This document shows positions 12,822 through 26,177 of a stretch of 64,000 nt of DNA, piece by piece. Within the stretch, counting starts at the first letter, position 1, and each line of letters begins with the position of its first letter. The stretch lies in assembly GCF_020536995.1 (NCBI RefSeq), contig NC_068356.1, forward strand, positions 29,039,835 to 29,103,834. The letters run 5' to 3'. The position numbers and the translations under genes were made by a program. Source of the stretch: Dreissena polymorpha (taxonomy: Eukaryota > Mollusca > Bivalvia > Myida > Dreissenidae). Under the pieces are notes generated by a model that saw nothing but the letters and a program-made list of their open reading frames with translations, did no database searches and had not been told where the DNA came from.

Positions 12822-12962
12822 AATACATGGTTGGTGCGGAGTTGGAGAAATTTTATCCAGTGAGGCTTACAAAAAAATAATAGGGCGAGCTTTTGCGAGC
12901 CCTATTTTCTTTTTCAGGCCGAACCGGATAAACTTTCTCTATCTCGGCATCAACCATGTATT
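12822..12962. mobile_element. small foldback MITE with about 30 bp arms, copy 2
   Basis: Same family as 4170-4333: arms 'aatacatggttggtgc' and 'gcatcaaccatgtatt' with 'aatagggcgagcttttgcg' in the centre. The central poly-C of copy 1 is missing. Confidence 0.75.
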
Positions 12963-13394
12963 CCATTTATCTTGCTTTATTCTAAATTATTTCTTTAACA
13001 CATTTTTATCAAAGACAAACGATTCATTGACATAACAAAATTATTATTCAAGTCGGTCCTCCAAGATGAACACAACATTCCTGACGACCGAATAACTACC
13101 AATTGTGTCACATACAAAATAAACTGTTCTTTGTAATACTTTCTTATTGAAAATATTAGAAGAAATAAAAAATGAATCAAGAATATGATATGTTTATTTT
13201 TAGAAATGGAAAAAAATGCAACATCAAAATAAGAACTCGATTTATGTTCAAGGTCGTTGACTGAAACGAGTGTCTGTGAAAACGTATGAACAGTTAAATG
13301 TCACACATAACGATGAATTATTTCATATAAAGTGAGAAATTGTGAATATTACAAATTGCCCCTGCAAATTAGGATTTTCATTCAAATGAAGTTT

Positions 13395-13800
13395 TTAGTT
13401 TGTTCGATTTTATGATATTTCATTGAGAAATAAAATCAATTGCAGACGACCTTAAAATAAGTGTGTATAAGTGGAGTGTAACCTTTCTATTTATATACAG
13501 AAATGCTGTATATTAAAGGTTATGAGTAAACAAATTTAAAGGCACAATTGATTACTTGATTGTCATATGTTTGCTTGAATTTAATACACATTTATTACTT
13601 TAACTTTCATTTTGTTTTGACAAAACGTTTCTCAGGAACTTCGCATGTACATTTTGTAAAAGGCCAAATATTATAACATGTTAATCGACACGTAGGAAAA
13701 TGTACTTACGGTTGCCGAAGATCAACAAGTTTATTCGACCCAGCTTTATTAGGTCAATGTTTGCAACAGAGGCAGGATAAATATGAATAAGCCCTTCTTT
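13395..13800 (-). repeat. inverted copy of the block at 3462-3905
   Basis: Read on the - strand it begins 'cctgcctctgttgcaaac' with 'attgacctaataaagc', continues through 'aaatgtacatgcgaagttcc' and ends at the 'gcaattgattttattt' segment. That is the same order as at 3462-3905. The pair forms a large inverted repeat with arms of about 400 bp, about 9.5 kb apart. Confidence 0.6.
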
Positions 13801-14411
13801 CTTAATTTTGTTCAAAATCAGTTAAGAAATTTTTATGACCATTTTAATATGAGTGTCATGTTATTGCAAATATATTAGGGCGCCTTTTTTCAAAAGGTTC
13901 ATAATTGTTGTGTCAAATGTAACTGGCTATTGACCAAAGACATCATTGGGAAACCTTGGTTACTGCTACTGGATCTGCTAACTCCTGTGTATTGATTTTC
14001 TTTATTAAAAGCTACCCTACTGTTGACTCACAGTGATTGATTTTTAAGCCCATTGTTACACAGTTCCACAGCATTCTCTTTTGCTGAATAGGTTGGAATC
14101 TGTTTTTCATTTGTAAAATGTTGGTGAAAATTAAACAGTGTAACCAATTTATTTCTAGAGCTTAGAAACTGTTTTTTATAAACACTATTGTTGTTTCTTA
14201 TCCTTTCACATAATATCCTCCCTTGCAATATCAAAATAGTTACATGTAAAGAGTTTTTATTTATTGGTCTGTTTAAAAGGGAGTTTTTTTAACCAAGTGG
14301 GGGTACAGTATTTCCGTGTTCAGAGATAGGTCCACAATCCCACTCTTGCAACAACTTTCTTGCTTATTGTCATGTAACCTTGTTTTCACCATTGGTAATA
14401 TTCCATTTCAG

Positions 14412-17400
14412 GAAGCATTGTCTCAGGGAAGTATGCAAGGCACAGCCCCATCCTATGGATCAGGATGGCAGGGCCTATCAGCCATGGACATGTACAGCCA
14501 GGCTGCACACCCACTCTGCACACCGTTCATTTCATCCACACTGAACCCAGTTGGTTCCTTGCCACCATTTGGTTCCCTCAGTGGGGGATCAGATGCCAGG
14601 CTCCCAGCACCATGGTTTAGTGGCCTTTCAATGCCAACATCAAGTTCTGCTGATTACTTACAACACATACAGAATGGAATTAGTAGTTACTTGCCTCATA
14701 AATGGTCTGAACAGTCAAGTCATTTGGGGGACAAAGCGTATGCTGTGGAAAATCATTCAAATTTGTTTCAAAACACCAGGACGCCATCTTCCACTTTGGA
14801 TCTTCATTTGAACACCGATAATCTGATCTACTCCACCACAAAACTGCCGAGTCTCCCAGCTAAATCCAATAAATTTCAGTCAGTCTTGGAAGAAAAGTCA
14901 TTTGAAGCATTTGAAAAAAGACAAAACAGTTTTGATTTTATTCCATATGAGAACTCAACAAGCTGCTCAACAAGCCTTCCAAACACCTCCATGGCGCCCA
15001 TGTTAATCTCTTCACGACCCCAAGAACTGCCATCTTATTCAGCATCTTCAGAAACAAAATATAAAAATGCCATTTTTTCAAAACTATCTGGCATGGAAAA
15101 TGCCACAAGCTCCAGAGAACAAATGCTCTACAAAGATGCTGGATATGTAACTACCTCAAGTGTGCCATCATTTTCAAAGCCTGTCAACAATACTCACCAC
15201 AGCAAAGTGATCTCGTACTATTCTGATCCCAGGGAAAAAGATTTGTTCAACAATACTTCATCAAATGAAAAGGCATCAATCGAAGCAGCTAGGATTGTGC
15301 AAGAGGCTCACGATTCAGATATGAATTTCAAACACCAGGCAGCGACTAATAGGGCAATCACCTCACCATTCATGAACATATCAAACCAACATAGGCAGCA
15401 AATACCATCCTTCAAGTCCACTGATCTCCAAAACACTGCTAGAGCTTTTCACCATCCTTTACCAGAAAGTCATATTTCCAAGAAAAGTACACATTCTGCC
15501 AGTTTTAGGCCTGAAAATTTGATATCAGGGAATCATGAAAGGCCACCCTCAGTTAACATCACTTCTGTAGAAACAGATTTTTGGTCACAATTTGGGTTAC
15601 CTCCACCTAATGTTGAAATAAAAACTCCATCTGCAGCACGTTCTACATTTACTTCAGAAGCTACCTCGGTGTCTGGTAATTCGCTGAATTTTGCAGACAA
15701 ATCCTCAAAGCCTGCAAAGAAAAAGAACAAGACCACTACTGAACATAATGAACAAACCAACGAAAATGGAGCTTTAAGGCAAATGATTGAAAGCAAAAGA
15801 AAGTCTCCAAAAAGTGACAACAGAAGAGGTATCTTTGTGCCTAATCCCGAGATAGATGCCCTCGTTCATGCCAAAGTACATGAAATAATGGCAGCTGTGA
15901 GACAAAAGGAGCACTCAGGAAATGAAGATGATAACAAAGGGTGTAAATCTAAGTCAGAGAACCCTGAAGCAACTAGGCCACAAGTCGCAACAAGCATGTT
16001 CCAGTCTGACTCCAAATCTATTATAAATGACAAGTACCTTGGTTTTCAAAGGGATTCTACCAATAGTGATGTATTCTTTGTTGAAGACAGAGAAAGAGAG
16101 AACTCTACAAAACATGAGCTATTTACGCAGCATACCTCGGTCAGTAGTAGAGAACTGCAGGAAAAGAAGTATCTTTTTGATACAGTTCAAGACATTATGG
16201 AAAAGAAGAAACATTCATCTGTAAATCGCGAACCTGCAGAGAAAAAAAACATGAGTGACTCTCAAGTGTCTCATAATAAAAACCAAAGTGGAACTACTCT
16301 GCAATATGTCAATCATTCAATTGAGGCTATGATCAAACCATTGACAACACCCCATGATGGTTACATGGACTCTAGTCCCATGAAGAAACTCAATCGGCAG
16401 GTGAACAGTATGCGAAAGGTCAAGCAAGAACATGGCAGGTTCACCCCATGTTGTGGAAACTGTGAAAAAGTTGGCGTAATGTTTTCTGAAAACTGTCAAC
16501 ATTTTAAGTGTTATGATCGTAAATTGTCAGGCATACAAGCAGAAAACAAAGCACAAGATCCTTATGCATTTTCTGATGAATTCAGTGATTTCAAACCTCC
16601 ACTTACAGGCTACAAGTTTCTTAACAATAGTTACCAAAAACCTGAGGATAGTCATTTCAAGTATTATCAGCCTGCACAGACTATTGACCTTCCTAAATCT
16701 GAAGTTAAATATTCAGGAAGTTATTTACATGCACACAGGAAGGATATTAAGGAGGATGTGAATGTGGCTCAACAGAAAATCAATAGCTTTAAGTCGGACA
16801 AAAGTCATTTCAAGTCTACTAAACCAAGCTTTAAATTAGAAAAACCATTAAATCAAAAGCTATCAAACCATTTGCTAAAAAAGAACAATGTGCCATATGG
16901 TATTAAATCATCAAATGCTCTTCTGAAACGTAGCAAATTGCATGGCAAGCTTCCAACTGTGAGACAAAAATGGAGAAATAATCCAAAGTATATGGCAAGA
17001 CACAAAGATGACACTGATTTTGCAAAGAAATTGATGAAGAATCTTGGATTTCCTCCACTAACATTGGAAGATCTAGTAACCAAAAGTAAGAAGCTAACTT
17101 TACCAAAGAGCTATTTTAGTGGCAGTAAGTCTTCTATTGCTTCAAGTGTACTTCATGCTGAGCACAAGATTGAAAGTCGTGACCGCGTGTCTCCGAAGAC
17201 ACCTGACAATTCTGTTTTGGCATACCAATTGCTTTCCTTAAATAATGATAAATCAAGTTTTACTGGAAATGAAAGGCAAGAACATTTTCAAACTTCGGCA
17301 ATGCCCAGAAGCACACATTTGGAATCCTGCATTAATACAACAGAAAGTGCAACACCACTGCTAACATCCAGGTCCCATTCTTTTGAAAACCCAAGGCACT

Positions 17401-20400
17401 GTTTTTATGATGACACAGATAAAATTTCGCAAACAGATCTTAAAATAGGCGTGGACAACAATATGCCACAATCCTTTGCTAATGTTGACATGCATCAGAT
17501 GTCATCACAATAGATCAACTGAAAGAAAAGCTCATTGGAAGACAGAAGTGTCTAGAAAATAATCTGCTTATTGAAGGTCCCACCTGTGACTGTCTTGGAC
17601 CCGATGGTAAGCACATGTACAGATGAAACTGAAAAATGCAGTTTAAATGGATTTTTTACACATTTCACCAGTAATATCTAACTGTATTAAATGAGTTTTG
17701 TATCACACTGCAACATATTAATCATATCCCCTGTTATTTTTTTTCTGCAATTGCGATGGATGTTTGTTTGTGCCCCTCCACAAACTTTATTTTAAAAAAT
17801 TCCTGTGGTCAAAACTGGCCATATCAAGAGTTAAATTTTTAATTGTTGCAACTTTGTAGATGTAATTTAAGCCAGTGTTGGAGGGGGGTGGGGTATTGGT
17901 CTCTACTGTGACAAGTTCTAGTTTTAAGTAATTTAATTATGCGCATTTCATAAAATATGCTTTTTTGGTGATTTTATTTAAAGAAAAACAATGTTTATTT
18001 CTTTCTATGTATAGCTATATGTTTTGATTTCATTTCAGCTGTGTACAACGAGGCAGTAGAAGGCCCATATTATGTACATTTGGGGTCAGGTAGAAGTGTA
18101 GAGGCCATCAGAAAGACACTGGAACTTAGGTATATTGAACAAATATAGTGATTCTGTGTGAAGAAATCGTTATTGTTATATGAATACATTTAGCAGGGTT
18201 TTACTTTAAGTACTTAACTCATATTAGAAATATTTAAAAAAAAATACATAGAAATATGCTTTTACTTTTATTTGAGGATTGTTTGTGTCTGTTGTGTTTT
18301 CAGGGTGCATGTTTCTGGTAGAGCTCTTCGCATTGAAAAAGTACGCTACACTGGAAAAGAAGGCAAAAGTTCACAAGGTTGCCCCATTGCAAAATGGGTA
18401 AGTAACTTGAGAATACAGCACCATAAAATATGACTTAAGTCAATTTGTGAGTATTTTAAATTATTGTATAATTAATTAATTGCATACACATTTTAGGTGT
18501 AAAATATTATTTGAACACTAAATATTTACAAAAAGAATTACTTGCTGTATGCTTCTAACTTAAAGTATTTAAGTTTTAAGTTATAAAGATGAAACACATT
18601 ACATCTCTTTACTTTGTTTCTCTTAAGTGTGAGTCAAGTATAACTTTGTTTGTCTCTATAAGTTGCCTAAGTGGAGGATGAATACATAATTAAATCATTA
18701 TAATTTTTTTTCCTCATTTCAGATTGTTCGAAGAAGCAGTATGGAAGAGAAGTATTTGGCGATTGTAAGACATCGCAGTGGTCACTCCTGTGCCACAGCC
18801 TGGATCATAGTCGCCCTGGTGGCGTGGGAAGGCGTTCCTGCCGCACAGGCAGATGAACTGTATGACTACCTGTGTACTACTCTGCCTGCGTATGGTAACG
18901 AGACGGAGAGAAGGTGTGGAACCAACGACAGGTTAGTTCCATGGCATTGGTTCCCTTACAAATATTGACATCAATATCAAAAACATCAATAATTTTTAGC
19001 TCATTTCATGACAAAGTGCTCTAGGTGAGCTATTGTGATAAGTCTATGTCCTGCGTTTGGCATCGTGAGGTATGCATGGTCAATTTTAGCTTGTTACCTC
19101 TCTAGAGGCAACATTTTTTATAATCTTGATGATATGTTGTCAAATATTTATCTCGTCAATATCTAGGTCAAAGTTCTTATCATGGTGTCTTGCATTCAAC
19201 AAATCACCAGGTCAAATCTAAGAAAAACTTGATATCACTCTAAATTACGCATGTATGACTTAATTTTGGTGCAACTTGGTCAGTATGTTTATTCTTACAC
19301 TGTATGACTTAATTTTGGTGCAACTTGGTCAGTATGTTTATTCTTACACTATCAAGTCTTATTTTGAATCTAGGTGACCTGTGTCCATAACAGATGTGAC
19401 CAGGTCTTATCTTAGAAAAATCTTGTAACCACTAAGACCACATTTATGACCCAATCATGATCAAATTTGGTCAAAATGTCTTAACATTAAATAGTTCAAA
19501 TCTGGGTCACGTGCTTCTAAAAACTAGGTCACCCTGTCCGATTTTAGAAAAACCTTGTACACTATGGGCCACATTTATCACTCAATCCTGATGAAACTTG
19601 TTCATAATGTTTGTCTTTGAACTGTCCAGGCTGAATATTAATGTGGGCCACATGCATAGAAAATAAGTATTCATTTCAGATCTTGAGAACAACCTAGTAA
19701 CCATTCTAGAAGCAACATTTATAAGTCAATAAACTTGTTCAGAATTGTTATCTTGATAATATCAAGGCAAAGTTTCAATCTGGGTCATACAACTTATTAC
19801 CACTCTAGGGGAAACATTAATGAAACTAGATCAGAATGTGTTATCTTCACAATATAATTCTGGGCACTGTTTGAATCTGGGTAAGGTAATGTCAAGAAAT
19901 AGATCAACAGGTCAAGTGTTTAACAATGTGTTTCCATGAACACGAGTAAGCGCTGAAGGCCTTCAAGGCCATCTTTTTAAATAAATTTGCAAATTACTAA
20001 ATTGTCACATCAGGACTCCACATAATTAGCAGTTCAGCTGTTTTACTTCAAAGACCACATAAATTGTGTCTGTGGTTTTCTGATCAAGGTTATGTTTGTT
20101 ATTTGAGATATGCCGTAATAGAAATTCCTGTTGAAACTTTTCCTGGTGTGTCCATATATTGTATTTTGTCATTATCTGCTGCCTTGTTTTGTTACATACA
20201 TTACTTTATATCATGGTCTTTTCTTGGTCTATAATGACAGGTAGACCTGCTGACGAGAACAAAAATGCATAGAAATTAAGTTAATATTATGCATGTATTA
20301 TAGTGTTGCATACAATTAGAAAACTGAAATATTTCATGACTTGTTAATTATAAGCAAATTAATGTTTAATTGGATCAATTAGACATTTAACCTCCTGGTA

Positions 20401-23400
20401 AAAGCATATTGCCCCTGGCCAGAACTCCTTAATTGAATAGTAACTTAACTCTTAGGCATGTTATGTATTCATCAGCAGGTCTGTCTGACATCCTACATTA
20501 TGTTTGCAGAAAGACATGTGCCTGCCAAGGGGCTGATCTAATGAAGCGTGGGGCGTCATTCTCATTTGGATGTTCCTGGAGCATGTATTTCAATGGTTGC
20601 AAATATGCACGCAGTTCACATGTTCGTAAATTCAAACTGAAGAATGAACAAGAGGTATGCATTTTTGCTGTTTTTTGTGTGATCAAATGTAGTGTACACT
20701 TATTTCAAGTGCGAGAGAAATAAAATCACCCCACACACACACAAGTAGACCTATTTGATGTTGATTAATTTTATTGAGACATTTTTACTAATTTTTATCT
20801 TATTTACTCTCTTTGTTGTATTACTTTGTTTTCGTATTTCGCCATTTAAGACAAGCGATTCTTAATATTTGCAATGTACATATCAAAATTGTTATAAATC
20901 TTTTCAGGAGAAAGTACTTGAAGACAAGTTGCAAGACCTTGCTACAAATGTTGGTCCACTATACCAACAGTGTGCACCAGAAGCATATGGAAATCAGGTA
21001 GTTAAAACATCAATCAAGATACTTCAACCATTTTGGATCTGATAATCTTTATTTGGCTGTAAGTCTGGTCAGAAGTATTATGAGGGATGTCCCAGAATAT
21101 TTTATAAAATAGTTACAGAATACGATACTTTAATATTATTACAATAAAGTTTGGATGGTATACTTAATAGATAACTAGTAATTTGTAGATTGTGTGCAAA
21201 CATCTCCTTGTAAATTTGAAAGAGACATATGAACAGCTGCCGAATCATGCCAACATTATTTTACATTTCTAACATAAGAAGCATCACACTTAAAAGTTTA
21301 TAATACTTACCATGTAGATAATTATATGTTTGGTGGCATGACAGCCATTAATTGCACTGTGTTAATCATGGAATTTAGTTAGAATGAAATTATCATCGAT
21401 TAACCTACCAGCAGTAGCGATTTTGAGTTTGGTATCTGTCAGTCCATATATCTGTAAATAGTTTGTCACTTGTTTCTTGCCATTTAATTTTGTAACAATC
21501 ATGCGCTAAATAAGAGACCTATGTACCGTTACTTTGTTGATGATATTCTGGGGCAGCTCTCATATAAAGAATATTGATATTTCGTTTTGAACTCTTTTAA
21601 ACCTGACAACATTCATAAGAATCATCATTCATGAATGGCTTACAAAAGTACATGATTTCCAAATGAACCATAATTGCATAATTGAAGTACAGTTTGCGAT
21701 CTATCACTGACATGCATTAACAGGTTTATGTGGCTTTCTTGCAGACGTATTTATCAAAACAAGGCCAGGACTGTAGACTGGGAAAGGAGCCCGGTGGTCC
21801 ATTCTCAGGGGTCACTGCGTGTGTAGACTTCTGTGCCCATGCTCACAAGGACATCCACAACATGAACAACGGAAGCACAGTGGTGGGTAGAGAGTGATTT
21901 CAGATTTTTAATGTGTGCAAATGCTTGTTTTACATTGAATAACTTTATTTAATTGTATTGAATAAACATTATGGATCTTTTAAATACAAACAGTTCTCTG
22001 TATTCATAATGCAGAGTTCTGATTTTGCATTAATCATTATGGCTATAAGTATACTTTTTAAGACATCATTTAATTTAGTTATACTTTTTTAGCTGTACTA
22101 ATTGATAAAAATAAGCTGACAAGAACTTGTGTTGATATTTAAATAATTTTTTGACATATTAATCTTGCAATTTCATTTATTTGTATATTTCTAATTATTT
22201 ATACTGATGTGATATTATTCGCCAGTCAATTTAAGCCATTAATTGGCAACCCCACAACAGTTTGGGGCCTTTCTTAGAGTGTGTATATTGCATTGCGCAA
22301 TCAACGCTGATTCGGGCCGCGTTATCAGTTTGACACGAAGAACGTCACATCAAACATGTTAATCCCAAATAATTTTGGGTGCCAATTAGTAAGCGGCTCG
22401 CAGGTCATTAAATATTAGGGCAATAAAGTTTGGAAAAAAATTTGCGAATATGCGAATATCAATTCTGTTATTCGAATACTGACCATTCAATCGAATATTC
22501 AAATATTCGAATAATTTTGATATCCCTAGTTATAACATTATAATTCACAAAATATTGATGCATTTATGATTTAAAATGTCTAAAACTTCAAAAAAAAGCT
22601 TTGTCTTGTCTATCATCAGGTGGTTACCTTGACAAAGCATCGAGGCCTATCAAAGCCAGATGATGAACAGCTTCATGTGCTTCCCCTGCATGTCCTGGAA
22701 CCAACAGATGAGATGGGCAGCTACGAAGGACAGTTTGAGAAAATACAAAATGGTGGCCTGGAAGTTCTACACCAGTATCCTCTGGAAGCCAGACTAAGGG
22801 CGCATCCCTTGGAATCGTGCAGGAAACGTAAACTAGCTAAGAAAGGTATGGGCAGGGGAGGACCAAAGAGTGTACAAAGTGCTATGGATCCATCTTCAGC
22901 TATGCCCGGTCAACAGAAAAATGGGGAGAGTGTGAAGCAGGAAACTATCATTCAACAGCCACCACATTCTCATAATGGACTTCCTTTAGGTTATATGCAT
23001 GACAGCAGGGACAAACCTATATCATATGAAGATCTCATGGCATTGTCTGCCCACACGGAATTCAATGCTCTTTATGATAAGTTCTGGGACTATTTTTATG
23101 TATTTGGAGTTTTTCCACCGCCATCAGTTCTTGCTCAGTGCATTAATAACATGGATACCAGTGCTGGTCACACTCTTCAAAATGGGAACAAGGAAATGTC
23201 TGCTCAACAGGAAGAGAATAGTCAATTCAGCAACAGCCCTCAAGATGTGCCAGGTCAGTTCAGGAATGAACGTCATTCAGTGCCTTCAAATATGCACAAC
23301 ATTCCCATCTCACATCAATATGAACAAATGTTACCTCAATCTGAACAAACTGGTAAAAATCAAGGCTCATTTTGTGATCAGCCATCAACGCATCATCAAC

Positions 23401-24674
23401 AAACTGAAAGAAATGGTTATATGAATGTTCCCAAATCTCAGTTTGATATAAATGTGAAGCCTGTCCAAGCTCATTCTAACAGCAGTATACCAAGCCAGTT
23501 CTCTGGTGATCACCAACAAGTGGACAACTGTCCTTTAAACTTGTCCAATGACAGAAGACTTAGAAGTGCTTTGCCAAATGATGGATGTGCATTAGATTTG
23601 TCATTCTCTTCAACCACATCCTTGTCATCAAATAAAGGCAGAAATTGGGACAGCAAGAATGGGACAGATGGTGCAAAAGACACCTTGTCCCCTCTGGACT
23701 TGTTGTCCAAGGCAGTAGATTTAAGGACAAGTGATTTAGCGTCATTTGGCAGCAGTGCACCTGCTTTAGCATCTCAGGTAAATCATGAAGCACATGCTTT
23801 CTATACTAGTGCATATAAACAGGGAGAGAATGCAGGGGAAAGAAGTCTAGAGAAGCTTCCTCAACCATTTGGAAACAGTCGTTCACAAAATGCAAGTGCT
23901 CAACCTTACCATACAAGCTTTCCACAGAATGCAGGTGCCTATCATCATCCTCAATTGCCACAATCTGCTCCTCCTGTCTATGAATTGCACAACCAGCATC
24001 AGATGACAATTGAACACCACCTTTCTAGTACCAATACTCAAAAAATGGATCAAAACAAGCCTCTACCGGACATGCAGTTTCAAATATCTGGTAGTAAAAC
24101 TCAAGATAAGGCTCAAGAAAATCTACCAAGTTACATCGATCCGGATGTGGTCAAGTGTGAAATGGAGTATAACGAGGAAGCCTTCCATGACCCTGAAATA
24201 GGTGGTGTGGCGATTGCCTTGTCTCATGGCTCAGTCTTGTTTGAGGTAGCAAAACGAGAATTACATGCAACTACAGGTCTTCGGAATCCGAATAGGTATC
24301 ACCCTACGAGAATAAGCTTGGTTTTCTATCAACATAAACATATGAATCATGAGCATCATGGAATGTATGCTTATGATAAGAAACTTCAAAGTTTGCAAAT
24401 GAAGAGGATTGAAAAAATGCAGTTGGAACAGGGTTATGTTGATATGAATGTAATTGAGAACAGTATCAAGGGAGGTAAAAAGCGCTATTTGTCACGAGAA
24501 GACGTGGCTGAGGAGGCTGAAATAGCTGAGCTCCTGCAGAGGTCCAATACGAAGTACCAGTACATGTTGGACTGTAGTACTGTGCGTACAGAAACCAGTA
24601 CAACATGTTCAGTCTCGACCAAATGGATTGATCCTAGCCCTACAGTGACTGGGCCATACCATAAGTGGGTTTGA
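14412..24674 (+). CDS. TET: TET methylcytosine dioxygenase (5' end missing)
   Basis: Oxidises 5-methylcytosine in DNA to hydroxymethyl-, formyl- and carboxylcytosine using Fe(II) and 2-oxoglutarate, in the nucleus. Exons by splice signal and phase: 14412-17124, 17499-17606, 18039-18129, 18304-18397, 18723-18931, 20510-20654, 20908-20997, 21745-21882 and 22620-24674, giving one frame of 1,881 codons including the stop. The Cys-rich part includes [25 protein letters not shown] and TCACQGADL with [17 protein letters not shown]. The Fe-binding HxD is His 21844-21846 and Asp 21850-21852 in [15 protein letters not shown]. The distal Fe-binding His is at 24264-24266 (RELHATT), and the 2-oxoglutarate Arg at 24309-24311 ([13 protein letters not shown]). 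A Ser/Gln-rich insert of about 430 residues splits the beta-helix, as is usual in TETs. The first exon starts at an acceptor (ccatttcag), so upstream coding exons, possibly with CXXC, lie outside what I could identify. The first donor is the least certain junction. The last exon also has the basic CRKRKLAKK segment. Confidence 0.93.
18996..19978 (+). repeat. hairpin-ended tandem-core repeat in TET intron
   Basis: It begins TAGCTCA...GGTGAGCTATTGTGAT and ends with 'aaggccttcaaggccatcttttt', the 3' hairpin type of this repeat class. The core consists of diverged phrases ('ctaggtcaaagttc', 'aacttggtcagtatgtttat', 'gggtcacgtgcttc'). A 46-base stretch containing 'ttaattttggtgcaacttgg' is directly duplicated at about 19259-19350. 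It lies in the intron between the exons ending at 18931 and starting at 20510. Confidence 0.65.
22435..22530. repeat. TTCGAATA-rich palindromic repeat in TET intron
   Basis: A cluster of 'gcgaatatgcgaatatc', 'ttattcgaatac', 'cgaatattcaaatattcgaat' forms overlapping palindromes about 100 bp before the last TET exon. It has no coding content. It is probably a short dispersed repeat, with the family unknown to me. Confidence 0.45.
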
Positions 24675-24755
24675 TTTATTACTAATTACAATCACTCTTG
24701 CACATTTGAGCCTCGGTTTTGGAAATCTGGGCTTAATGCATGCATGTTTAATTAA

Positions 24756-24960
24756 CCCTCTCAGTGCGGGAACCGAATTTTGAAGGCCTTTGCAAACAGT
24801 TTGGATCCAGATGAGACGCCACAGAACGTGGCGTCTCATCTAGATCCAAACTGTTTGCTATTCTGATAGTATTTTTTGAAAAATAATCGAGGAAATGCTA
24901 ATTGTAGAAATTCAGCAGACGACATTTTAGCAGACGATAAATTTCCCAGCATGCAAAGGG
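24756..24960 (+). mobile_element. TTAA-flanked MITE with long hairpin, diverged family
   Basis: Lies between TTAA at 24752-24755 and 24961-24964, starting CCCTCTCAGTGC and ending GCATGCAAAGGG. The centre is a long hairpin with arms of about 28 bases each (AAACAGTTTGGATC... with GATGAGACGCCAC, and the inverse). It shares the GATGAGACGCC core with the family at 3913-4133, but its outer arms differ, so it is a sister family. It sits 80 bases after the TET stop codon. Confidence 0.8.
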
Positions 24961-24964
24961 TTAA

Positions 24965-25175
24965 GTATCATCCCTCATTAGCCTTTCTGCTCTGCAGAGT
25001 TAGGGACAACACTTTCCTCCTTTATAACATGTTTTGTTTAAAGGAAGTCTCTTAACTACTTTTCAGTTTAGGTGAAATGTGTTGTTCCTTATTAGCCTGT
25101 GTGGAATGCACAGGCTAATCTGGGATGACACTTTACTCCCGAGCATTACGCCCTGTTATCCCAGAATGAGGCTCA
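24965..25175. repeat. decayed fragment of inverted-repeat element
   Basis: Words such as 'attagcctgtgtggaatgcacaggctaat' split over two arms, 'gggatgacactttact' and 'tttaaaggaagtctctt' match the right half of the element at 11201-11880. It starts directly at the TTAA of the preceding MITE, so the two elements again abut. The terminal arms are not recognisable. Confidence 0.6.
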
Positions 25176-26177
25176 GTTTATCAACATAATGTTATGTATT
25201 ATATGTTTGTTAAGTAATTGTTCTTGTATTTATTTACAACTTTTGTTTCCCACTGTTATAGTATTCTTCATTATTCCCAATTCAAGAAACTATATATAGC
25301 ATGTTGTCTCTCAGGAACACATAACCAGTACATACGGATGTGTTGATATAAATGAATGTGTATTTGAATGTGTTTTATGAGGACCCTTGTATTATACAGA
25401 CATTGTGTCGATGGCTATTATTAGTTATTCCCATTTTACAAGGCCAGTACACTTTCTGGTCAAACTGGGGATAATAACGTGTAGTTTTTAAGCAGTGAAT
25501 GCTTGTTGTTCCCCCCCCCCCCCCATTGCATGAATGAATTATGGCTTTACGTTGTTGATTATGTAATTACAATTTTAACACTGTTGTATAGTTTCCTATT
25601 CTTAAACAAGAAATTCTTTTATATACATTAAAAATGATTTTTACAGTTTTTCTTTTTAAACGATTTGTACAGGATTTTTCCAGTATAACTATTTCACACA
25701 TGTGTATGTGAATTGTACATTTTTATTACATTTGTAAATTTTGTCAGCTGACATCATAGAATATTTCTGTGTTCATGTTAGTTTCTTTGCAATAATGAAT
25801 ATTACAGCAATGTTGGTAACTATTTGTTGTATGATCTCAACAAGAAGTTGTACCCTGTGATGAATATATATTTATGTCATTTGTGCGTACACATATTTTT
25901 AACAAATTTAAATCCAAATTGGAAGATTATTTTGAACATCTTATGTATATGTAGTGTTTTGTAGTTTTTGCCATTGAACAGTTCTTACAGTGAAAATGTG
26001 TGTCTATAATCTTTGTACGAAAGTGTTTTCTTTGTGTTTTTGCTATAAAGTGTTTTGTCTTGTAGTAGATTTTCATCACAGGAATATTGTTAGTTGTTGT
26101 ATTTGTTAAGTTATGTTAATGCTTATAATTGCTTCTTTATTTAGTTTATTTGTTATGTTGTGAAATGTTATTGTATT

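Noticed and set aside
14316-14411. In-frame ATG and 32 codons before the long TET exon
   Set aside because: An acceptor (ttccatttcag) at 14411 in phase suggests this part is intron; real upstream exons probably lie elsewhere.
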